From Clostridia bacterium (lineage in GTDB: Bacteria; Bacillota; Clostridia; Oscillospirales; CAG-272), in the NCBI GenBank assembly GCA_017420755.1, contig JAFQOG010000009.1, forward strand, positions 83,968 through 147,967: a stretch of 64,000 nt of DNA, in the 5' to 3' direction. Of this stretch, positions 30,165 through 39,497 are shown in pieces. A model generated the notes under the pieces. It saw only the letters and a list, made by a program, of their open reading frames with translations. It did not search any database and had not been told where the DNA came from. The position numbers and the translations under genes are program-made. Position 1 is the stretch's first letter, and the number at the start of each line of letters is the position of its first letter.

Positions 30165-31774
30165 GAAACGTCCTCTTACTTTTGAAGCTTCAGCTTGATA
30201 ACCAGAGTGACCTTTTAAAAACATTAAAGCCTAAAAAGATGATTCCTTCTATCATCAAAATATTTGCTTTATTTGTTTTAGGCACATTAGGTGTTGGTCT
30301 TGCTCTTGCACGAGTAGATATGATGGGCTTTGCTATCAACAGAGAGCTTTTGTCAATCGTGCTTTTGGCAACTCAAGTTATTTCAATTGTTTTCGCTACC
30401 GGAAACATTATAAAAACGCTTTATATGAGCAAGGATAATGAAATGCTCTTCTGCTTACCAGTTACGCCGAACCAGCTTTTCATTTCAAAGCTTCTTGTTA
30501 TATATATAAAAGAATTTGCAGTAAACGCGGCAATCTCTATTCCGCTTTACTTAGTGCTTGGCTTCTTTGAAAAATCATTTGGTGCAAGCTACTACCTCTC
30601 AATTATTATGCTTTTGTTCCTTTTGCCTATAACACCTATCGCATTGGGAGCATTCTTGAGCATTCCTTTGATGCTCTTGATTAGATTCTTAAGAAAGCAC
30701 ACAGTCCTTTCAATTTTACTTGTCTTCTCGCTCGTTGCTGCTTGCCTTTGGGCATACACAAGCTTCGTTGCTACCGCCTTTACCGAATTTGACTTTTCAG
30801 GTCAAGAGCAGATACAGACGGTAATTGACATCAACCAGAAAATTGTTTGGCTTGGAAGCAAAATTTTAGTTTACTACCAATTGGCTGGCGCTATGCTAAG
30901 CTTCTCATTGTGGTATGTTTACCCATTGTTCATCTTAGCTTGTCTTGGAATTGCTGTTGCAACCATATTCTTTACAAGACACTTCTTCTTCAAGGCGGCA
31001 ATGTCCAGTCTTGAAAAGACAATTAAGAAAAGACGCGAGCCAGAATATGATACATTTAAAAAGCAGGGTGTTCTCGCTTCACTCTTTAAAAAAGAGTGCT
31101 TGTGCGTTTTCCGCTCAGCATCTGACGTATTTGAATACTTCCTTTTCACAATTTTGATGCCGGTTATTGTATTCTCATACGACCAGCTTCTTCTTTCAAT
31201 CGTTATTGACCAAGGCGGAACTGATATGACTCCCGGCGCGCACCTAATGGTTGTTGCAATTTTGGCTATGCTTTCTAACATTTCCTCAGCATCAGCTATT
31301 TCCCGTGACGGTGGAAACTTCTATGTATCCAAGATGGTACCGGTTGGCTACTACTCACAAATCTTTGCTAAGTTCCTATTCAATGCAGTATTTACTGCTG
31401 CGGCGCTTTTAGCAACATCAGTCGTTTCTATGTTCCTATTCCCTGCTTGGCAGGTTCTTCTCGGCACAGTCGCAGTTATTTTTGCATCAATTGGTCATAT
31501 TGCTTACTCTATTGATACCGACATTAAAAACCCAACCGTCTTTAATGACGGAGATGAAAAATCATCCGCAGTTAGCAAAAGCACACCAAAGAGCCTTATA
31601 TACGGCCTTATCATAGGCTTTGTTATGGGCGTATTTATGATGATTACTGCTAAGATGGAGCTCTCTTTTGTTCCATATATCATTCTCATCGCTGCTGCTT
31701 TTGTATTTATGGTGTATAGAGTTTACACTCTTGTGCTAAGAATAAATCTTAGATACGATAAAATTGAAATGTAA
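30161..31774 (+). CDS. ABC transporter permease (ABC-2 type)
   Basis: A 537-residue membrane protein with about 12 hydrophobic helices arranged as two halves, around a charged cytoplasmic segment (EKTIKKRREPEYDTFKKQG, about 285-303). This layout fits large ABC-2-type exporter permeases. It is translationally coupled to the upstream ATPase (ATGA). The next gene follows after 12 bp. No substrate can be assigned from sequence. Confidence 0.82.
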   Translation: MRNVLLLLKLQLDNQSDLLKTLKPKKMIPSIIKIFALFVLGTLGVGLALARVDMMGFAINRELLSIVLLATQVISIVFATGNIIKTLYMSKDNEMLFCLPVTPNQLFISKLLVIYIKEFAVNAAISIPLYLVLGFFEKSFGASYYLSIIMLLFLLPITPIALGAFLSIPLMLLIRFLRKHTVLSILLVFSLVAACLWAYTSFVATAFTEFDFSGQEQIQTVIDINQKIVWLGSKILVYYQLAGAMLSFSLWYVYPLFILACLGIAVATIFFTRHFFFKAAMSSLEKTIKKRREPEYDTFKKQGVLASLFKKECLCVFRSASDVFEYFLFTILMPVIVFSYDQLLLSIVIDQGGTDMTPGAHLMVVAILAMLSNISSASAISRDGGNFYVSKMVPVGYYSQIFAKFLFNAVFTAAALLATSVVSMFLFPAWQVLLGTVAVIFASIGHIAYSIDTDIKNPTVFNDGDEKSSAVSKSTPKSLIYGLIIGFVMGVFMMITAKMELSFVPYIILIAAAFVFMVYRVYTLVLRINLRYDKIEM

Positions 31775-31786
31775 AAGGATTTTTAT

Positions 31787-32716
31787 ATGAAGAAAACCAT
31801 ATTACTTATACTTTTGGTTCTCCCCATCGTTCTTATCGTTGTTGTTTCTATCGCTGGTTGGGTTGCAACACAAGCCACCCACCATCCGGTTAGAAATGTT
31901 TCGTTCTTAGATAGATACAACAACCCCTATACAGAAAATGATACTTTTATTGTCGAGCAGGGTAAAACCAAGGCAACAAAAATTGAAATCGAGCCGGATT
32001 TTGCCACGAACAAGTCCGTTACATATACATCAAGTGATGAATCAATTTGCACAATTGATGCAAATGGTGTTGTAACCGGTGTTCACTATGGCTCAGCGAC
32101 AATTACAGTAACAACGAACAGCGAGGACAAAACACATACAATTAACGTAAAGGTTATTGCAAACATTCCTTTCGCCGTTGACCTTAATAAAACAGAATTA
32201 AAGATGTATCCAAACTCTATGTTCCAATTAGAGGCTGTTGTTGATGCCCCTGTTGCTATCAACAAAAAAGTTCACTTCTCATCCGATGCTCCTGACATCG
32301 TTTATGTTGATAAGGATACAGGTAAATTGTTTGCAAAGGCACCTGGCAAGGCAAATGTAACTGTTACAACTGAAAGTGGTAACCTTACAAAAACCTGTGA
32401 GATTGAGGTTCTTTCATCCAACCCACCAATTTTACTCGATTTTGCCGGCAAGGACGGCGTCAACTTCATTATTTCAGATAGTGGTGTATTCTGCGAGTTC
32501 TCATCTGAAACAGTTAACATCAAGGATTATATAATTGTTGATTCAAGTATAAATCCTGATGATGTTGCTATTTCACTTGAGCCGGGTACTGAGGCTTTAG
32601 CTACCATTTCTGATGGCACTATAACCTTCACATCACGCAACACTCTTATCCCACTATACATTAAAGATAAAAACAATTCAGATTATTTTTATGAGATAAA
32701 GGTTATTCTACCCTAA
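31787..32716 (+). CDS. Membrane-anchored protein with two Ig-like (Big_2) domains
   Basis: A 309-residue protein with an N-terminal hydrophobic helix (about 4-27, no lipobox cysteine), so it is exported and probably membrane-anchored. Two bacterial Ig-like domains follow, at about 55-125 (VTYTSSDESICTIDANGVVTGVHYGSATITV pattern) and about 130-205, then a third beta-rich domain. Big_2 domains are extracellular structural or binding modules. It sits between an ABC permease and a large Ig-repeat lipoprotein and may be the extracellular partner of the transporter (inference). Confidence 0.75.
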   Translation: MKKTILLILLVLPIVLIVVVSIAGWVATQATHHPVRNVSFLDRYNNPYTENDTFIVEQGKTKATKIEIEPDFATNKSVTYTSSDESICTIDANGVVTGVHYGSATITVTTNSEDKTHTINVKVIANIPFAVDLNKTELKMYPNSMFQLEAVVDAPVAINKKVHFSSDAPDIVYVDKDTGKLFAKAPGKANVTVTTESGNLTKTCEIEVLSSNPPILLDFAGKDGVNFIISDSGVFCEFSSETVNIKDYIIVDSSINPDDVAISLEPGTEALATISDGTITFTSRNTLIPLYIKDKNNSDYFYEIKVILP

Positions 32717-32751
32717 TCATTTTAATAAATTCATTTAAAGGAGATTGAAAA

Positions 32752-35700
32752 ATGACACACACACTAAGAAAAATTTCAATTTTTCTGCTTGTTTTGATGT
32801 TATCAGCATTTTGCTTGATTTCATGTGGCGGAAATGATACCCCCACCGATTCAAGCAGTGACACCGAAACAGACTCAGAAACAAAGGTTGTTTATTCGCT
32901 CGAGATTCGCGCGGACAAAACCGTGGCTCTCCGTGGAGAAAACGTTAATTTAAGCGCTTTCTTCAAGGGTGGTGAAACTGAGGAGGACATTACCTCTGAG
33001 GCTACATTCACAATCGTTGAGGGCTCCGACATTGCTTCTATCACCGCTAACGTTCTTTCCATTAGCAAAAACGCAACACATGGAAGCGTTATTAAGGTTA
33101 AAGCAGTTGACGGCGCTACCACATCTAACGAGCTTGCAATCACAGTTAAGGTTCCAGCGACCGAGCTTGAAATAGGACCATCAGATGTTACAAACATCTT
33201 AGCTGGTCAAAGCCAAATCTTATCAGCTACAATTAAGCCAACTGGTGCTGAGAGCGACGTTGTTTACTCTATTATAGAGGGCGCAGAATCTGCTGACATC
33301 CAAGGCAATGTATTAGTTGTAAAGAATGGCGCAAAGACAGGTGCAAAGGTTAAGGTTCAAGCAACTGTTGGTGAAAAGGAAAGTAACGTTCTTACATTCA
33401 CAGTTGGTTATCCTCTTACAGACCTTGAAATCGAATCTGCTGTTACTAATATTTTAGAGGGCTCAACAGCACAACTTTTCGTAACAAAGACTCCTGCAAA
33501 CGCAACAGATGCTGACTACAAGCTTGAGGTTGTAGAGGGCAAGGATTATGTTATCGTTATGGGTGACACCATTACTGTTAAGGCTGGCACTCCAACAGGC
33601 ACAAAGATTAAGGTTAAGGCTGTTTCTGGCGAAATAGAAAGTGACGCTATTGAATTTACAGTTGGTTATCCTCTTGAGGAAATCAAAATCAGCCTTGTTG
33701 GCTCAACCAACATCGAGCCAGGCAAAACCGCTGAGGTTAAGGTTACTCTCAACCCAACAAACACAACAAACGGTGACCACACATGGGAATTCACTGCCGG
33801 TGGTGAGCTTGCTGATATGGTCGGCGACACTATCGTAATTGATGATGATGCTCCTATCGGTTCAATTATCAAGCTTGTTGCAAAAACAGCAACAAAGACA
33901 AGTAATGAAATCACAATCACTGTTGGTACTCCTATCACTAACGTAACACTTTCTACCACAGCTCCTGAGGTTCTTGAGCGTGGCGAAAGCTATGAATTTG
34001 ACGTAGATGTTGATCCTGATGACGCAACCCTTTCTGCTCTTGAATGGGGTGTAACTGACAAGGATGGCAAGAAAGTTGACTTTGCAACCATTAAGGATGG
34101 CGTATTGACAATAAGCAAGAACGCTCCTGCAGGCACACAAATTATTGTTTATGCTGCAAGCGGTAGTGTAAAGGATGAAATGACCTTTACTGTTGGTGTT
34201 GCTCTTGAAAAGATTGATATTTCTATCGGTGGTTCAACTGAAAATATCAATATTGATCCAGGTGCTACCAGCGCTATTACATCAGTTTTAACTCCTTCTA
34301 ATGCGTCTGACACAGAAATTAACTGGGTTATCACAGAAGGAAATGACTATGCTACTATCACAAACGGATTTATTACCATTAACGCAAATGCTCCAATCGG
34401 CGCAGTTGTTAAATTCCATGCTGAAATTGTTGGACTTCCAAGTAACGATATCACTGTTACTGTAGGTACACCTATTACAGGCATTGAAATCAACGCACTC
34501 AAGACAGACATCGTTAAGGGTGAGGGCACAACACTTTCAGCAATCTTGACTCCTTCAAATGCTTCCACTTCTCTTATCAATTGGGAAATCATTGATGGTA
34601 ACGAGTTTGCAGAATTAGTTGGCACAAACCTTATGGTTAAGGCTGACGCAACAACAGGCGAAACCATCACTGTTAGAGCAAGCTTCGGCAATGTAAGTGA
34701 TGAAATTGTATTCACTGTTATGCCAACTCAAGCTGAAATTGACGCTACAACATATAGACTCTCTCTCAGCGCTCCTTCTGTAAACTTTGATAAATACGGC
34801 ACAAGCGCGCCAGTTATCAAGGCTACTGTATATGACAGAAACTACAACGTTGTTGAAGGACTTGACATTGAATTTGATGTTGTTGAGGGCGACAATCTCT
34901 TCACATTTACACAAAACGGTGCTGTTTGCACATTGAATAACGCTATTGCTCACGGTACAGCTAAGATTAGAGCTCGTATCGTTGGACGCGACGACGTTGC
35001 TTTCCAAGATGCTACCATTAATGTTATCGTTCCACCAGAGCGCATTGACCTAAACGGTGTATTCAAGGAAAATCCAAAGCTTGAATTCTCCTTCTCTAAG
35101 GTAGATTCTCTCCCATTCGCATACACAACAGTACCTGCTGCCGGTACAACTCCTTGCCAAGACGTTGCTTACACCTTCACAGCAGAAGATGGAACAACAG
35201 GTGATGATGTTGCTGTTTACGAGGATGGCAAGATTACATTCAAAAAGACTGGCAAAATAACACTTGATATAACATCCACAGCAGGAAGCCGTAAGGAAGC
35301 GTCCGTTAAGTATGCATTTGATATTAACGAGGGCTTCAACGTAGAAACCTACGAGGAGCTTTCAAAAATCATCAACGCGACAGAGATAAATGGGGATGGT
35401 CATACTGTTAGCAAATATAAGGGTGAGCCAATCAACCTCGTTGTTCTTGACAAGGTTATCGGTGTTGACCCTGAAACAGGCGTTAAGGACTACAACTATG
35501 GCTATGCTCTTGTTCCAACAATAGCGCTTAACAACATGCCTAAGGATCAATCAATATATGAGATTATTCCAGCTAAATACAATTCTAACGGCGAAACAAT
35601 TAAATTAAGACTTCAAGCTGTAAACACAAGCCTATTTATCAACGGTAACAACACAACAATTGACGTTTCTAACATCAGAGTAACCACTCTCAAGGAATAC

Positions 35701-36621
35701 GATCAATATAGAAGTGATACCAACGATACTAACGTTTTACAAAACCTAAATGCACTCTTGTCTGCTGAAACATATCAATACTCAGGCAACCCTGCATCAA
35801 CTGTTGAAAAGCAAGACTACTTTGTTAAGCTCTTTGACCTTAAGTTCAAGGGTAATGTTCCATACAACTACAACCCAGCTGACTATAGCAGAGACGGCGC
35901 TACAAACAGAGGTCTTTCCGGTGGATATAGCGAGGCTGTTGCAATCGGAAGCCTTGGCTATACAACACACTACACAGCTACAGTTGATAATCTTTCAGCT
36001 AATGCATTCTACAATGCATTCAAGTTCACTGCTCTTGTTGACAGTAGACTCAGCAACCTAAAGGCTGACAACTGCTATTCAACCGGTGTAACCTTCCGTT
36101 CATGTATTGCAACACTTGAAAATCTAACCGTTCAAATGTGTGGTGCAACAGGTATCGAAATTTCCGAGGATGAGGATACACAAGCAGGTAAGTACGACAA
36201 CCAAAAAGCACAGGTTATCTTGATGGGCAAGATTAATGCAACCAACAACCTCAACGCAGGAGATTCTAACTACTTCAATAACTATATCATTAATATTCCT
36301 GGTATGGGTGAGGTTCCAGCTATGAATATCATCCAAGGTGCTATATCCAATCATGCAGATCAAATTCACCACATTAGAAACGATGCTGGTCAATTCAACT
36401 TTATTGCATTGAAGTTTGTAAATGTTTACACTCTCAGCTCTAACGAAACAGAGGTTATCTACTCTGCATTCGATGAGGGTGGTATCATAAAGATTGAGGA
36501 TATCCCAGCAGGTGAAACCGACACAACCCACCAATTCATCCAAATGGAAATTGAAATGAGTGGTATGTCACTTGGTACTGCTATCTTCTACAACCACCAC
36601 TATGTAAAGCCAGCTAACTAA
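32752..36621 (+). CDS. Large Ig-repeat surface lipoprotein, 1,289 residues
   Basis: The signal peptide ends in a lipobox at Cys25, followed by a short Ser/Asp/Thr linker. Seven tandem Ig-like repeats of about 85 residues follow (about 45-660), each ending in a TFTVG(Y/T)P-type strand that runs into the next LEIxI strand. Two or three more divergent beta domains follow, and a C-terminal region of about 350 residues with spaced N/A/L-rich strands (SANAFYNAFKFTALVDS, NCYSTGVTFRSC) that resembles a right-handed beta-helix. It lies 35 bp after the previous gene with AAAGGAG before the ATG. It is probably a surface adhesin or carbohydrate-binding protein; catalytic residues are not evident. Confidence 0.82.
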   Translation: MTHTLRKISIFLLVLMLSAFCLISCGGNDTPTDSSSDTETDSETKVVYSLEIRADKTVALRGENVNLSAFFKGGETEEDITSEATFTIVEGSDIASITANVLSISKNATHGSVIKVKAVDGATTSNELAITVKVPATELEIGPSDVTNILAGQSQILSATIKPTGAESDVVYSIIEGAESADIQGNVLVVKNGAKTGAKVKVQATVGEKESNVLTFTVGYPLTDLEIESAVTNILEGSTAQLFVTKTPANATDADYKLEVVEGKDYVIVMGDTITVKAGTPTGTKIKVKAVSGEIESDAIEFTVGYPLEEIKISLVGSTNIEPGKTAEVKVTLNPTNTTNGDHTWEFTAGGELADMVGDTIVIDDDAPIGSIIKLVAKTATKTSNEITITVGTPITNVTLSTTAPEVLERGESYEFDVDVDPDDATLSALEWGVTDKDGKKVDFATIKDGVLTISKNAPAGTQIIVYAASGSVKDEMTFTVGVALEKIDISIGGSTENINIDPGATSAITSVLTPSNASDTEINWVITEGNDYATITNGFITINANAPIGAVVKFHAEIVGLPSNDITVTVGTPITGIEINALKTDIVKGEGTTLSAILTPSNASTSLINWEIIDGNEFAELVGTNLMVKADATTGETITVRASFGNVSDEIVFTVMPTQAEIDATTYRLSLSAPSVNFDKYGTSAPVIKATVYDRNYNVVEGLDIEFDVVEGDNLFTFTQNGAVCTLNNAIAHGTAKIRARIVGRDDVAFQDATINVIVPPERIDLNGVFKENPKLEFSFSKVDSLPFAYTTVPAAGTTPCQDVAYTFTAEDGTTGDDVAVYEDGKITFKKTGKITLDITSTAGSRKEASVKYAFDINEGFNVETYEELSKIINATEINGDGHTVSKYKGEPINLVVLDKVIGVDPETGVKDYNYGYALVPTIALNNMPKDQSIYEIIPAKYNSNGETIKLRLQAVNTSLFINGNNTTIDVSNIRVTTLKEYDQYRSDTNDTNVLQNLNALLSAETYQYSGNPASTVEKQDYFVKLFDLKFKGNVPYNYNPADYSRDGATNRGLSGGYSEAVAIGSLGYTTHYTATVDNLSANAFYNAFKFTALVDSRLSNLKADNCYSTGVTFRSCIATLENLTVQMCGATGIEISEDEDTQAGKYDNQKAQVILMGKINATNNLNAGDSNYFNNYIINIPGMGEVPAMNIIQGAISNHADQIHHIRNDAGQFNFIALKFVNVYTLSSNETEVIYSAFDEGGIIKIEDIPAGETDTTHQFIQMEIEMSGMSLGTAIFYNHHYVKPAN
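33150..34720 (+). repeat. Tandem Ig-like repeats (about 255 bp each)
   Basis: Protein-level tandem units of about 85 residues with recurring INWEIxxGxxxA and TVGxPIT motifs. DNA identity between units is only moderate, so these are older duplications than the BspA repeats. Confidence 0.7.
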
Positions 36622-36656
36622 TATTTGGCTTACAATGGTGTAGAACCTATTAAAAC

Positions 36657-36695
36657 TGAGGCACACGCCAATTTCGGCGTGTGCCCTTTTTTATT
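36657..36695 (+). terminator. Terminator of the YwaF-ABC-Ig operon
   Basis: 10-bp stem GGCACACGCC / GGCGTGTGCC followed by CTTTTTTATTT. Confidence 0.92.
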
Positions 36696-36706
36696 TATCT
36701 TTGATA

Positions 36707-36735
36707 TTGAATAACTAATTTTTCTATGATATAAT
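36707..36735 (+). promoter_or_regulatory. Promoter of the GH2 operon
   Basis: TTGAAT (36707-36712), 17-bp spacer, TATAAT (36730-36735), 30 bp before the GH2 ATG. Confidence 0.82.
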
Positions 36736-36765
36736 AATATAAATCAATATTTTTAGAGGTGCTTT

Positions 36766-38478
36766 ATGAAAAGATTATTTTGCGAGCATAACATTCGTAT
36801 ATCAAACGAGCTCAGTGGTGCATGGAGATTTTTAACCGACCCAAACGAGGTTGGAGAGACCGAGGGCTGGCAAAACGGACTTCCCACAGGAGATACTGTT
36901 ATTGTTCCTTCCGTTTGGAATAACGAGCTTCGCCTTTTGAACTACGAGGGTGCCGGCTGGTACGAGAAAAAATTTACAACCACTGGTGGCACACTTCGCT
37001 TTGAATTTGGAAGCGTAATGACCCTTGCCGACATTTGGCTCGATGGCGAAAAGGTTTTCAACCACTATGGTGCTTTTACTCAATTTGATTTCATTTTAAA
37101 TAATATAGAGGCTGGCGAGCACACCTTGATTGTTCGCGCAGACAACAGACAAAATGAAAAGTCCATCCCACAAAAAAGAGTTGACTGGTTCAACTATGGT
37201 GGAATTGCGCGCGACGTTTATTTTGACGAGTTAAACGGCATTTGTGTGCTTCAAAACCATGTTAAATACACGTTGAGTGAGGATTTAAAGGTAGCTACTA
37301 TCTTTTCCGACTTGGTTCTTTACAATGCAAGTGACAAATCCTGTGCTTCAAATGTTACTATAGCTGTTGGTGAAAATGAAATTTACAATGGTGAGGTTTC
37401 ATTAAGTGCATACGAAACAATGACACTTAAAACACCTGAAGCTGAAATTCCTGTTGAGCTTTGGAGTGTTGAAAGTCCTAAGCTTTATACAGTCGTTGCA
37501 AAAACAGAAACAGACGACCTAATTGACAGAATCGGCTTCCGTTTGATTGAAACTAAAAACTGCAAGGTTTATTTAAATAAGAAGGAAGTTGAGTTCCGTG
37601 GTGTTAATCGTCACGAGGAGCACCCTGAATGGGGATTTGCCTTCCCTGCTAAGCTTATGAAGCGCGACATTGATATGATTTTAGACCTCGGATGCAACAC
37701 AATTCGTGGCTCACACTATCCACAATCGCAAATTTTTGTTGATATGCTTGATGAACGCGGAATTATGTTCTGGAGTGAGATTCCAATTTGGGGATGTGGC
37801 TTCTCGGAAGCTGTTTTACAGGACCCAGATGTTGTTGAGCGCGGCATGACAATGCACCGTGAGATGGTTAAATACTACTTTAATCACCCATCAATCGTTA
37901 TTTGGGGTATGCACAACGAGGTTTGGACACCTTGGGCATGCGTTTATGATATAACCAAAAAATATCACGACTTCTTGCGCTCAGAGGGTGGGAACCGCCT
38001 TATCACACACGCAACCCTTTGTCCCAACGACGACCCTTGCTTTGAATTTGACGATATTATTTCTATCAACCAATACCACGGATGGTATTATGGTGGCTTC
38101 GACACATGGGATAGAGTTGTAAACGAGCTTCGTGAACGTCGCATTAAGCTTGGAATGGCAGACAAGCCTGTTATATATAGTGAATTTGGTGCTGGTGCTT
38201 TGGCTGGCTATCACGTTCCGTTTGACTCAGTTCGTTGGAGCGAGGAATATCAGCGCGACATATTAAAATATACCATTGAGCTATTCCACAAGGACCCAAT
38301 GGTTGTTGGCTTCTACATTTGGCAATTCACCAACATCAGAACCTCGCCAACAATGGATTTAAACCGTGTTCGTTGCTTCAACAACAAGGGAATTGTTGAC
38401 GAATATAGAAATCCCAAATTGGCTTATTATACTGTAAGAGATTTGTATAATAGATATAAGGGCGAAGAAAATGCTTGA
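36766..38478 (+). CDS. Glycoside hydrolase family 2 enzyme, beta-glucuronidase-like
   Basis: A 570-residue GH2 protein: N-terminal sugar-binding jelly-roll (PSVWNNE, GAGWYEKKF), Ig-like middle domain and TIM barrel with FRGVNRHEEHPEWG (about 280-293), IVIWGMHNEVWT with the acid/base Glu (about 383-394) and VIYSEFGAGALAGYH with the nucleophile Glu (about 465-479). The order and length fit beta-glucuronidases better than long beta-galactosidases. The absence of a signal peptide implies a cytoplasmic enzyme. It leads an operon with a small HEPN-like protein (8-bp overlap) and a sugar acetyltransferase. Substrate, glucuronide or galactoside, is not certain. Confidence 0.87.
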   Translation: MKRLFCEHNIRISNELSGAWRFLTDPNEVGETEGWQNGLPTGDTVIVPSVWNNELRLLNYEGAGWYEKKFTTTGGTLRFEFGSVMTLADIWLDGEKVFNHYGAFTQFDFILNNIEAGEHTLIVRADNRQNEKSIPQKRVDWFNYGGIARDVYFDELNGICVLQNHVKYTLSEDLKVATIFSDLVLYNASDKSCASNVTIAVGENEIYNGEVSLSAYETMTLKTPEAEIPVELWSVESPKLYTVVAKTETDDLIDRIGFRLIETKNCKVYLNKKEVEFRGVNRHEEHPEWGFAFPAKLMKRDIDMILDLGCNTIRGSHYPQSQIFVDMLDERGIMFWSEIPIWGCGFSEAVLQDPDVVERGMTMHREMVKYYFNHPSIVIWGMHNEVWTPWACVYDITKKYHDFLRSEGGNRLITHATLCPNDDPCFEFDDIISINQYHGWYYGGFDTWDRVVNELRERRIKLGMADKPVIYSEFGAGALAGYHVPFDSVRWSEEYQRDILKYTIELFHKDPMVVGFYIWQFTNIRTSPTMDLNRVRCFNNKGIVDEYRNPKLAYYTVRDLYNRYKGEENA

Positions 38479-38854
38479 AATAAACGTTAGATTTCAGGAA
38501 GAATATTTACGCCTTGACTCCCTTTGCCGTGATTTTTTCGAATCTAAGCGTGGGGTCAGCCTATATATTGAGCATATGGAATCAACCGAGGAAAAGGAAT
38601 GGTCGCAAATTTCCGGCTGGGAAAGCGACCTACGAGCTTTAAAGCGCATGCGCCACATAAGAAACAAGCTTGCCCACGAGGTTGATGCTTTAAATAAACG
38701 CGTTTGCTCTGAGAGAGATATTTCCTGGATAAAGAATTTTTATATAAGAATAATGGACGAAACCGACCCGCTTACTCGCCTAAGTGACCTTCGAAATCAA
38801 TCGTTCTTTAAAAGACTATGGCGTAAAATTAAAAGACTTTTTGGAGGCAAATAA
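38471..38854 (+). CDS. Small HEPN-like protein of unknown function
   Basis: A 127-residue, largely helical protein I do not recognise as a named family. The central MRHIRNKLAHEVD (about 57-69) contains the Arg-Asn-x3-His pattern seen in HEPN-type domains, and the C terminus is basic (RLWRKIKRLFGGK, about 115-127), possibly amphipathic or membrane-binding. It overlaps the GH2 stop by 8 bp and the acetyltransferase start by 1 bp, so all three are translationally coupled. HEPN domains are often RNases or nucleotide-binding; there is no partner toxin/antitoxin gene, so the role is unclear. Confidence 0.6.
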   Translation: MLEINVRFQEEYLRLDSLCRDFFESKRGVSLYIEHMESTEEKEWSQISGWESDLRALKRMRHIRNKLAHEVDALNKRVCSERDISWIKNFYIRIMDETDPLTRLSDLRNQSFFKRLWRKIKRLFGGK

Positions 38855-39465
38855 TGACGGACAAGGAAAAACTACACTCGGGCGATATATATTATCCAAG
38901 TGGCGAGGAAATTATGAGGGAGCAGCTCGCTTGCCTTGACAAGCAATATGATTTCAATCTGACAAGACCAACCGAGCTTGACAAACGCGAAAAATTGCTA
39001 AAGGAAATGTTTGCCGAGATTGGCGAGGGATGTTATATTGAGCCACCTCTACACTCCAACTGGGGTGGACACCATACGCATTTTGGTAAATTTGTTTATG
39101 CAAATTTCAACCTTACATTGGTTGACGACACACATATTTATGTTGGAGATTACACCTTGATTGGTCCAAATGTTGTTTTGGCAACCGCTGGACACCCAAT
39201 TTTGCCCGAGCTTCGCGAAAAGGCGTATCAATTCAATATGCCTATACACATCGGCAAAAACTGCTGGCTTGGGGCTGGGGTTGTTGTTCTTCCAGGTGTT
39301 ACAATTGGGGATAACACAGTTATCGGTGCCGGCAGTGTGGTCACAAAGGATATTCCATCCGGCGTTGTCGCAGTTGGCAATCCTTGTCGCGTGCTTCGCC
39401 AAATCAATGACCACGACCGCGAGTATTATTTCAAGGACAAAAAAATTGATTTTTCAAGGCTATAA
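38854..39465 (+). CDS. Sugar O-acetyltransferase (maltose/galactoside type, LbH)
   Basis: A 203-residue left-handed beta-helix acetyltransferase with N-terminal MAC-like helical segment (MREQLACLDKQYDFNLTRP), ANFNLTLVDDTHIYVGD, LATAGHPI with the catalytic His and WLGAGVVVLPGVTIGDNTVIGAGSVVTKDI hexapeptides near the C terminus. The family transfers acetyl from acetyl-CoA to sugar 6-hydroxyls, probably detoxifying non-metabolised sugars. The start codon overlaps the previous stop (TAATG), and the context is glycoside catabolism. Confidence 0.9.
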   Translation: MTDKEKLHSGDIYYPSGEEIMREQLACLDKQYDFNLTRPTELDKREKLLKEMFAEIGEGCYIEPPLHSNWGGHHTHFGKFVYANFNLTLVDDTHIYVGDYTLIGPNVVLATAGHPILPELREKAYQFNMPIHIGKNCWLGAGVVVLPGVTIGDNTVIGAGSVVTKDIPSGVVAVGNPCRVLRQINDHDREYYFKDKKIDFSRL

Positions 39466-39466
39466 T

Positions 39467-39497
39467 AAAAAAGAGATGGTTTATTCCATCTCTTTTC
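39467..39497. terminator. Bidirectional terminator
   Basis: AAAAGAGATGG / CCATCTCTTTT stem between convergent genes. Its plus-strand right arm encodes the last residues of the minus-strand gene. Confidence 0.85.
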
